From: Glandiceps talaboti | Lineage: Eukaryota > Hemichordata > Enteropneusta > Spengelidae | Assembly (NCBI RefSeq): GCF_964340395.1 | Contig: NC_135554.1 | Location: 22,787,592-22,851,591 of the forward strand | Direction: 5' to 3' | Length of the DNA stretch: 64,000 bases | In this document: piece by piece, positions 26,001 through 38,000 of the stretch | How the letters are laid out: each line of letters begins with the position of its first letter | How positions within the stretch are numbered: position 1 is the first letter of the stretch | The notes under the pieces: model-generated | Seen by the model: only the letters and a program-made list of their open reading frames with translations | Database searches by the model: none | Told to the model about the DNA's origin: nothing | Program-made: the position numbers and the translations under genes

Positions 26001-29000
26001 GGTGGTACACCATTGGAGGGAGATGAGATGTCAGAAAGTGAGGTCATTGTGAGGCATGGTGAACTTTTATGTGGTGTTTTAGACAAAGCACATTATGGTC
26101 CAACACCATATGGATTAGTCCATTGTTGTTATGAGGTAAGTCAAGTTGTGAGGTTGCTGTGAGACATGGAGAACTGTTATGTGGTGTTCTAGACAGCACA
26201 CTACGGAACACTGGAACACCATATAGATTAGTCTATTGTTGTTTTGAGGTAAGTCATATGAGGGTGTTCTGAAACTAGAAGAGCTTATGTGAAATTTGAG
26301 ATAAAAACACTACGGACCAACACTGTATGGACTAATCTATTCTTGTTATGAGGTAAGTCAGGATGTGAGTTTTTATGTACTACTAGATTTTTTGACAAAC
26401 ATGTGATATCAGATTTGTATTTTTTACAATCCCTAATAAGTCTAGATATAAGAAATTAGTGTGGACTCATAATGATGACATATAAAGTTACATTTGTAAC
26501 TGACCAATCTTTTATTTGACAATTGTCATTCTATTTATTGTAAATCTTGACAAATTGACTACTGATGCCAACATTGGTAGTCTAGATATGAAATTTTTAT
26601 TCTGTAATGATTATGGTTGTAGATTCATAATCTCTATCTCTGTGCTGTTTTGAGTGACAGCTAACCTATATATTCAGAGAGCTAACCTTTATTCAAACGG
26701 AAACTAAACCTATTAAAAGTCGGCAATTTTGTATCCTGGATGACTCTGCTGTGGCTTAGACCTGCCGACCTGTATTTTCAGACAGCTTACCATATTCGTG
26801 TTGCTTGTAAAATCATGACTTTTTCTGTTATACCGCTTTCAGTTATATGATGGTAAAGTATCAGGACGTTTGCTGACTTGTCTTGCTAGACTCTTTACAA
26901 CGTTTCTGCAAAGTATTGCTGGTTTTACACTGGGTGTGGAGGATATATTGGTCAAAGATAAGGTAATTAAAGAAATTCATCTGTGGATAACACTGGTATT
27001 GCTAAACATTGTATACACACCAAATAAAATTTCACTCTGGAAAAGGTCCTTTGCAGACCGTGACATTCCTGTGGTACAGGGCTGTGTCAGTGAAAATGGC
27101 ACAGGACTGTAACAAAGCTGAAGCCACAGGTCTGTCAACAGAGGTGTGGATACCCCACTGTTTCAGTACAAGTATATATTGCTATGGGCACACTGCTGAT
27201 ACATTGATGTGTATACAGGCATGTTACAGGGCTAGGCATGTTACAGAGCTGTCTTTTCTATATGTGACATTACCTTTGTGTACATGACTATACATGGCTG
27301 TGTTCACAGGTCTGATTTTATCATAATGTCATGTGTTTGTACGTGCACTTTAAAAACTAATATAACCAGTTTGTGAGATATTCTTTGAAATTTCACACCA
27401 TATACATGGTTTTACCACCAAATCTGTTACAGGTGTTTGTATACAGTCCTGACATCTGACCAAATTTATGGATCCTGTAACAGAACTTGTACAGAAACTT
27501 ATGCCATGCAAGAGCCAACTTGAACAAAAAAATATGGAATATATATACTCTGGTCGTTCTACATCACGACAACACATGTCTATGTCATGACAACCTGTGT
27601 CTACATTACTGGTTCTGGTGTGTTTGAAATATGAGTCAAAACATTCAAAATTGCCATTACTTTCCTCGATTTACTTGATATTACTGGCGCTAGTATAATT
27701 ATGTTACTCTCCAATATATTTCTTCATTCAGCCAGACAATACTCGTTACCTAAGGGTTGTTACTACGAGTTGCTAGACGAGTAGTGACAAAGGCCCCTTA
27801 GGTCACTCATATTTTACTGGGCTGAACAAAGGAATATTTTGGGAAACATCTAATTGACATTTGATATGGATAATATTCTCCCTCTTACAATTATTTACTG
27901 TGTAGGCTGACAAGAAGAGAAGGAAAGCACTCAAGAAAGCTGCAGTCTGTGGTAACGATATAGCAGCCAAGGCACTGCGTCTTGAAGATGCCACCGACAC
28001 AGCCATCTTACTAGAAAAATTAGAGAATGCACACCGAAGCCGAGACGGCAACGACATGAAGGAAATTGATTTATGTATGAAAAGTAAAACAGATGAAGTC
28101 ACTAATACAGTCAATAAAATATGTATGCCAGATGGGTTGCATAAGAAATTTCCAGAAAATTGTCTACAGTTGATGGTGCAGTCAGGTGCCAAAGGGTCAC
28201 AGGTTAGATTAATTCTCAAAATTTGTTACAGCACTGCTTTTCAGTAGTTCATGTATTTCATTTTATTTGTGCAAAAATGGAATGGTTGTACTATGAAAAC
28301 CACATGATACATGACATACTGTGTGTATTTGTGTTGTTTTCTGCAAATCCTTGTTGTCCACTGTGTGATAATATATTTGACTTTTGAGTATGTTTGTTTA
28401 TATTTTGTTCTCTTTTTTGTGCCAGGTAAACTGTATGCAAATTTCATGTCTGCTGGGTCAAATTGAACTGGAAGGTCGTCGACCTCCAGTGATGGTCAGT
28501 GGTCGATCTTTACCATCATTTCTACCATACGACACCTCACCAAGGGCGGGAGGCTTTGTGGATGGACGTTTCCTTACTGGTATCCGACCACAGGAATATT
28601 TCTTCCATTGTATGGCAGGCAGAGAGGTATTACTCTATCAGATATTTAGTCTAGTTTGCATCACACATACTTAGAGAGAATAAGTTTATGAGATCAAGAT
28701 AAATACAAGGGACTGCTTCTTGTTGACAGTTAGTTCTTGTTATGTGAACTCAATTTGCTATCATCAATGTCTCTATCATTCACATCTCACACTTTCAGGT
28801 GTTGATAACTCTGTCACATTAAACTAAAACCAACATAGTACAATCTAATCTAATCTAATCTAATCTAATCTAATCTAATCTATGATTCTTATATAGTGCA
28901 TTATATAAAAATATCTATTAGTAAATGCTCTTTACAAAGCACTGTAAAAATCCTGAGTATAAAATTGGACAGAAGTCATTTTGTGAACATATAGGTCTTA

Positions 29001-32000
29001 TGAAGTTGTGGTCTGAAGGCAAGATGGCAGAGCATTCCGCAAGTGTGAAGTACAAATTCAGATTGTCCTAGTATCACTGTACTAAAAAGTATTACTGAGT
29101 GGTTCAAATGACTTTCACTCCTTGAGTTTCTGTGTAGAGCATGGCTGGTGCTATACTTCACAATAACTCAAAGTGCCTCATCTGAAACACGGAACTTAAT
29201 ATCTAAATATGTTTTCCTTTATTTTTTCAGGGTCTGGTCGATACTGCAGTAAAAACCAGTAGAAGTGGTTACTTACAGAGGTGTTTGATTAAGCATTTAG
29301 AAGGACTTGTCATAGGTTATGATTTAACAGTGAGTAGTGTCTCTAATATGAAATAGACCTGTTGTGTCTACCCATACAGTTCCATGTATAGACCTGTTGT
29401 GTGTCTACCCATACAATGCCATGCATAGACCTGTTGTGAGTCTACCCATACAGTTCCATGTATACACCTGTTGTGTGTCTACCCATACAATGCCATGTAT
29501 AGACCTGTTGTGTGTCTACCCATACAATGCCATGTATAGAACTGTTGCCAGTTACAATATCCATTCCATGTCTCCCCATAAATCACCATGTATTCTGTAC
29601 ACACAGAGTTTGCCTGTGCTACTCAGGGGATGGTTGTCACCTGACCATTCCTTGGGCTTACCAGTAAAATCCTTCTCCTTCATTGATGGCATTCAGTCTT
29701 TTCTCTGTGAAATCACTCACAATTAAAGCAGTCAACATGTCTTTCCAACATTTCACGATGACAATGTTATTTGTTACAAACTTAGGTGAGAGACAGTGAT
29801 AGCAGTATCGTACAATTTCAATACGGCGAAGACTGTCTGGATATCTTGAAGACACCATTCCTACGAGAACAACAGTTTCCGTTCATGATAGCCAATCACA
29901 GCTCTATTCTTGATGACAAACACTTGGAAAAGATCACACAGAAAATGGACACTCAGAAAGCAAAAGAAGCAAAACATAAGGTAGATTCACTCAATAATTT
30001 ATACCCATGCAGATCAATTATTTTTTGTATAGTATACTCTCTCTCTAAGGCCTAAAAAATATTGTTTGTTCCAGTTACCCGACCCCACCTAGTTTTTCAC
30101 TGCCGACCCTAAACTTTTTTTACACGTTCAAGAGAAAATGATAAAATCACCAAAATTGTGAAGTCTTGCAAGAAATAGTGGATGTGAAAACTGACATCAA
30201 CTTAAAAGGACAATATAAAACTGTTCTGCCAATCTGTAATGGCTGTACATCTGATGAGAAGAAACCAATAACACAAAGACCATATGGAAAACAACGGAAA
30301 ACATAACTACCTGAAATAGACACTCACATATGAAAATACATATGTAAAAAATTAAAATTAAAACTACATACCCCACCTATTCTAAAATTGAGTGTAATCG
30401 GAAGCACACAATTTTTTTTGTTAGTCCTAATGTTGCCCTAGAAATGACATTTTGTTTTGACACAAATGTTTACTTCTGTGCATAGTTTTTCTATTGAACA
30501 CATATTACATTGTATTCTCTGATTTGTGACATTATTGGAGAGATAATGTCTGCCAGGAGTAGTATTTTAATTTTTGTTTTGTTTTACATTGTTTAGGTCC
30601 AAAAATGGAGGAAAAAGAACCAAGATAGAGAAGGAAAGAAGACATTGAATCCATTCATTTATTTCTCCAACAAGAAGATTGACAAAGTCTTGTCTGAATT
30701 AAGAGAAAGAGAAACAGAGACAGAAGAAAAAGATTTGGACCTAAAAGTCAAAAACAAACTTGTAGAAATGTGGAGGAATTTGGGTGACAAAAACAAGTAA
30801 GAATTTTAGTCAAAAATAAAATAGAGTCAACAATTATACCAGAAAGTAATTAATTTTCAAAATTTATGTTGATGCATGTTTCACCAGCACCATGAAAGAT
30901 GTGATGCTGTAACCTTTGTTATTATCTCTCTTAAATCTGCACTAGCTGTGACTGGGGTTTTATATTTTTTTATTAGACTACTAGCAATATATTCACTACA
31001 ATTTGTTAAATACAATAATTAGACAATGTCAATTAGAGGTCTATTTTATTTATAAGTAGTATAATAGTAAATAAAACGTTGGAATTGTGTTTCAGTGGGG
31101 TACTGATTTTTGGGTGTGGACCCACAAATCAACTTGCACCATACTATGCATATATTGCTGCACAAAAATGTTTACCCACAGGTGATTCAATACTGATCAA
31201 GATGTATGATATTATGATTAAGTCATTAATGAAAGCAGGCCCATTGGCTCCTGGCCTGTTGCCCCCTCAGTTGAATCGAAAAGTACTTTTAGAAACTTTA
31301 AGTTTGGTTTTACTTGATTCAGTTCTTGATTCTTACATATCTGTTGATGGTGAATTCAAAGAAACATTCCATCAAATCAGTTATGTTGAGAATAGATTGT
31401 TATATTGTCATGAATGGCGACATATCAGCAAAACTAAAGCAGTTGTATTGGTTCAAGAAATAGACTCAGTCCAACTACGACAATTGAAGTTAAAAGAAGT
31501 GGGTGGGAGTACATCTAAATGTTGGCAAAGTGTCTCGACCAGTCACTATAATCTTCTGATGATCTTTATTAAAATCGACGTTTCGGCAACGCAACAGTTG
31601 CCGCCTTCAGGGTAAAACTTGGACGTATTCCATAGATGATATATACAGTTTCGAAAATGTTACAGGTGCAGCTATAAGACTCATGCATGCACATTGGCAT
31701 AAGCCACTGTCTGCTTTGCAACAATGCTACCTCACATACACTCCTACCTTAATAGTCTGTGGTTTACTCTGGGCTGATCTTTGGGTAATTTTGCCTTTTA
31801 TAGACATTGCCTGTATGTACAAGCCAGTGAGAGTGCTTGTTTCATGAAACCTATTGAATACAAGGATTAAAGGTATCTCCGTAATGTAGCATTTAAGATC
31901 AAATATGCAGTTAGGGGTGATTAAGTAGACTCCCTGTATTAACATCAACCAGTGTGGTTTCAGACATTTTGAAATACAGAGATATGTTTGTATCAGCTCG

Positions 32001-35000
32001 AACAAATGACATTGACAGCCTTTTGTACCCACACTGTAGTTTCATATTTATGGAGATTTCAACGTCAACATTGTCCAGAATGCTGTTAAAAACCACAACA
32101 TATCAAACAATGTCTCACTGTTTTTGCTCAAAATGCCTTCCCAAAATGTCTGATGTAGCCTTGATATGATTTTTCCAATTTTATAGGTATGCCAAACACT
32201 GTACAAGATGTCCAGATCCAGCACTCACCCAACTACAACCTGATTTATACTTTGGAAGTACATCTGAAAATTTCACCAAGATGACAGAGTCTTACATAAC
32301 CAGAAATCCACAAGGTTTACTCTGTGATAAGGAAGACCCTTCAAGTACAAAACTATCTGGTGAAAGATTTCAAACTCTGATGAATATGAAGTACCTAACC
32401 TCGTTAGGGGAGCCAGGAGAAGCTGTTGGACTGCTGGCAGCACAGGTAATATGCAACAAATTTCACAATACCGTTCAGCTTTTCTGTTTTGATACAACCA
32501 CGCAGAAACCAATAAGAAACTGGAATGCTACACTTCAAGATAGCAAGATTGAATGAATACAGTTCTTGCTACATTTTGTCTAAATGAAATGAACTATATA
32601 TGCTACCGTACAGACATCAAATAAACACTGCAAAGGACTTTTATATGCCCTACCTCCTTCGTCTGGTGTTTGAGATGAAGAGAAAAACATTGGTGCCCGA
32701 ATGCCTGCATGGTTTCTTTCATCTAAACTAAATGTAGCAAAAAATGCAACCGTGCTATTGAAGTGTGGCATATGCAGTTTCTTGTTGGTTTCTGCATTGT
32801 TGTATCAAACAGAAAAGCTGAATGGTGTTGTGAATTGACTGTACAATGGAATGCTGGTTGTCTGAAAACACAAAATTTGAATTTGGAATCCTCCTTATCG
32901 TGACGACATTCCAGGATATTGAATACCTATTTGTTATCATTGTGTACCAAAATTGTGTTGGTAAAGATGTCTTTTTGTTTGAAATAATAGAGAAAATGCT
33001 GTGAATATTACTGGGAATGCATGACTATTAGCAGATAAAAGTCAGAAAACTAATCACTTGATACTACATTGGCAAAGCGAGTATCAGTTTTGCCGAGGTT
33101 GACACAAATCAAACTTTTGTACTAGTAGCCCATCAACGTTGTGGCTTCGCTTCTCTCTTAGTTATCCTCTCGTCCTAGCGTTAGCATCAACCATTTATGA
33201 AAGTTTGAAAATATCCCCTGAAACTGATTGAATGCAATGTGGAGTGATAACAGTATGTCAGACTATACGGTTATTCTAATGAGGTCATTATGTAAATGAA
33301 CACTCAAACTGATTGGTCACAATATGGAGTGATAACACTGTCAGACTACTAGTATAGGATCATTCAAATGAAGTCATTATGTAAATGAGCACTCAAACTG
33401 ATTGGTCACAGTATGGAGTGATAACACTCAGACTACTAGTATAGGATCATTCAAATGAAGTCATTATGTAAATGAGCACTCAAACTGATTTGTCACAATG
33501 TGGAGTGATAACGCTGTCAGACTACTAGTATATGATTATTCAAATGAAGTCATTATGTAAATGAGCACTCAATCTAATTTGTCACAATGGGGAGTGATAA
33601 CACTATGTCACTATATGATTATTCAAATGAAGTCATTAACATACAGGCTAATATTATGTAAATTTGTTTATGTAAATAGGTTTTGACTAATGGCCAGTTT
33701 GGATGTGACTAATTTGGCACTGACAGTAGGACAAGCAGCTAGTGGAGAGCAATGTGGAGTTACATAACATAGACTGGCTAACTATGTACATATAGAATAA
33801 TTTATGCCTATGCCCCAAATTGCATTTGTACATATGTATGAACAATAACTTAGGATACAATATCAATAAACAGAAAATAGTCAAAGACATCCCTATTTAT
33901 GTTAAAATTTATTGGAATCTAATTATAAGAAACTTACTGTGAATTTGCAGTTTTATAGATTTGATGCGTTTTTACTGTCGTCTGTTTACAGTCTATTGGT
34001 GAACCTAGTACACAGATGACGCTCAATACTTTCCACTTTGCTGGTAGAGGTGAAATGAATGTAACACTTGGTATCCCAAGACTTAGGTAAGTATTATCCA
34101 GGTTTGAAAAATCATCATTCTTATTTTCATCCAAACAGTCTCAACTGTGTCATTGAATAGTAAGTATGCACACAGTTGCATATTTATAGATCATTTTGGT
34201 TGAAATAAGAAAAAGGATGCTTTCAAAACTCATACAAAAGATCATAATTGGTATGCAGATAAGGGTATTGTCAGTGTGTGTGTAAAATGGAATTCCATTG
34301 TGTATAACCTGTAATAAAATGTTGCCTGGCTTGACAAAATCTTACTAACTCTGCTACATTTTCGAGCTCAGCAAAAATCTTATCAACAGTGCTACATTTT
34401 ATCATCTGACTCAACAAAAATTGTACCAAGAGAGGTACATTTTATTAGTGCGGGGTCATATGGCAGATTTTTGGGTTTCGTGTGAAATTCATGTTAATTT
34501 TTGCCAACATATATCATTGTGTTCCCCATCATCTGAGCAATTAAAAAATATATGTTGGCAATTTTTATTTCAATATTAAGGGTAATTTTTGCAGCAATTT
34601 CATAAATGATGTAAAATCATGGTTTTTCTGTATATTGATGGCAAATTAAAATATGTGAACTGTACGATTGCTTTATATCTGTATAAATGTACTTATGGGC
34701 ATCCTGTAGACGATAAACTTGTAATATTTATTTGCATATCATATGCATATTATGTATGATGCTTCAGGTTTATTTGATTTCCTGTATTGTTTCATGTTGC
34801 TGATTGCTATTCTTTTAAAAATGTATGCCAACCATGAATTATTTCAGTTACTATGAATACTCTGGTTGGTTTAGGGAGCCTTCAGTATTTACAGGGGGGA
34901 GGAAATCACACATGGTCTGTTAAGAAAAACATTACCCTCCCCCCATTCTCCATTCGTAAAAAGTGACCCTCCCCTTTGTCCCATTGTGTAAAACATGACC

Positions 35001-38000
35001 CTCCCCATGACAACTGCATATACTGATCGTTAATCAATATTCCCATTATATGTATACATACAACGTAAATGATTTTGACTCTGTATTGAAAGCAATATTT
35101 GGATATACTACTATTGCAGGAGTTATATAGAAACGCCTGTGATCAGAATGGAAAAAAGTCTACTTCTTATCACTATCAAACTGACAAACATTGATACAAA
35201 AACAACATCGGGCCCCTCTGATGTAGGTTCATGCACATACATGTACTTATCTGTGGTTCACACGACTCTTTTATCAGTTTGTCTGTGTCTGTGAAAGTTT
35301 GTCATGTTGTAACATAACATTCGAGTGTAAGCTTATATAATGCAACGTAATAGTCTGTCTGGTCCTAAAAATAAACTTTCAGTGTATAGATTATATGTTG
35401 AGTTTTGGGCGAAAAATCGCCAACACACATGACAATACATCAAAACATATACTAGTACACGACATGCAAGTTGTCTGCAATGAATAATCACAACAGATGT
35501 GATCGTGGAGTTTGTATTATAGCAATTCCGCTTGTGTACAGTCCTTTTCGAAATCTCTTGAACGGATTTTGAAATCTACACAACAGAAGTCGCTTTTTAT
35601 GAAGTGTACATACACACATTAATATATTCCTTTTCAGATCTGGCATCTGGTTTAATACGCATCTACACATGTAGTATTGAATCATTGACAGGTACATAGA
35701 GTCCAAGTTTAGGTCTACACAAAATTTGAAATTTTACCTCTCAATATTAGCATACAAGTTACATAAATTGGACCTCTTGCAAATATTAGATAGAAAAGAA
35801 ACATCACTCAGTAAAATACCTTTAGAAACCTTCAGAATGTTTCACCCCCACTTGAGATACTTTCTAGAGCAATGGAAAAAGTCAATATGGCAGCTACTTT
35901 AGAACGTTTTTAGCACAACTGAACTTGTTCAGTAGTGCTATAGGGATCGCCCGGCGTCTGTCTGTCTGTCTGTGTGTGTGTGTGTGTGTGTGGATGTGTG
36001 TGTGTGTGTGTGTAAACAACTTAAAGTCAAAAACCGCTGAACCGATTGCCACGATATTTGGTGGGTCCATTACTTTGGGTGTCTAGTTGGGAAATTGTTC
36101 AAATCAAAATGATCGCATCACAGGTGTGTGATTTGGGTCAAAAAATGTGATTTTTGGTAAAAAAACTTAAACTCAGAAACTACTGGGCAGATTGGTGCGA
36201 AATTTGGTGGGAACATTCTTAAGGGGGTGTAAAGTAAGATTTGTTCATGACGGGATGATTCCATCAGTGATATGCAAATTAGGGCTAAAAATGTGTCTTT
36301 TTGGTTAAAAATCTATAATTCTAAAACTACTGAGCAGATTGGGCTGAAATTTAATGGGAATGTATCTAGGGATGTATGGACGAAGAAATATTAAGCATAC
36401 CATGATTCCATGAGTGATATGCAAATTAGGTGTAAAAATGTTCATTTTTGGTCAAAAACTTATATCTCAAAAAGTACTTGGTCAATTAGTCTGAAACTTG
36501 GTGAGATGTTTCTGAAACTGTTATTCTGCAGATTTTCTTAAAAACATTTTGACAAAATTGGCCCTAGCGACCATGACCACGCCCTTTAGTAACAACCAAA
36601 TGGCAGTATATTTTGGTCAAATAACAACATCATCTGGTAAGCAAGTGAGTAAACATTTAAAAAATGTATGCAAATACCCTAGCAACCATGACCACGCCCA
36701 TAGCAACAGCCAAACGGTCGTGTATTTCACAAAGATAACAACAGGGTTTAATAGATAATTGAATAAACATCCAAAAAATGTATGTAAATTTGCATAGCAA
36801 CAAGACCACGCCCATAACAACAGCCAAATAATCACGTATATTGCAAAGATAACAACAGGAATAGAAAGACAGATGAATAAACATTCAAAAAATATATGCA
36901 AATACCCTAGTAACCATGACCACGCCCATAGCAACAGCCAAACGGTGGTGTATTTCACAAAGATAACAACAGGGTTTAATAGACAATTGAATAAACATTC
37001 AAAAAATGTATGTAAATTTTCCTAGCAACAAGACCACGCCCATAGCAACAGCCAAATGATCACGTATATTGCAAAGACAATATCAGGAATTCATACAAAA
37101 GTGAACAAAACCATACACAAATGTATGCAAATATATCTAACAACATGACCACGCCCATAGCAACAGCCAAATGATAGCATTTATCGTAAAGATAGCAACA
37201 TGGTTGGATAGGCAACTGGATAGTTATTCAGCAAATAAACACCTATTGTTAGCATAGACTAGCATATGAATAAACATTTTTAAAAACTACAGTTGTGCTA
37301 CAACGCCATTGGCGGTATTTTTGTTATTTGTTCTGTATGCAGTTCTCCCTCGGCCCTCTATGTTCTGTAGAAATATCATGTTAAAAAGTAAATGTATCGT
37401 TGTTAAAGGCATTTCATGAGTGTTCATCAATTTCCCACTTTGCAATGGTGTCAAAAGTCTTCAGATACTGAATTTATCATCTTTATTTTATACTACATTG
37501 TCCTTTATCCTGTTTTATTTTAGAATTTCGATGAAATAACGTAATCAAATGTAACAGCGGAGAACACGTCTATTCATGTTGTTCCTTGAACATGTTGAAT
37601 TGACATGTAACTCCAACCAAATAGCTATACTAGTAGAAACGTAGACAATGCATACGACACAATGGCATGAGTGAGAGTCTAGACAGTAGTTTTGAATAAA
37701 AATAATTGGGTCTATTCACTCGGAGACATAACTTTGTATAGTAACCATTCAATTGATGCTATGCTATTGATCAAATATATGTTTATATCAGATGTAAACT
37801 GAATGTCTTCAATAAAGGCAAAAGTTTAGATTGCTGTTCCTTCACGCCTTGTCGACGGAAAAATTCTGCGCTACCAGACATGATATTGCATATCCATTAG
37901 TTACTACATCAATAAATAAAACATAGCTTTGGAACTTATTGTTCATATCCTCTTCTGTAAAAGTTGAGTTTGGTGTATTTTTAACCCGCTGTAACTTTCA

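Noticed and set aside
28843-28881. Telomere-like repeat
   Set aside because: TAATC is not a known telomere unit of animals (TTAGGG or TTAGG) and the run is short and internal.
36617-36958. Minus-strand ORF of 113 codons
   Set aside because: It follows the 114-bp repeat, whose period is a multiple of three, so the frame stays open by periodicity.
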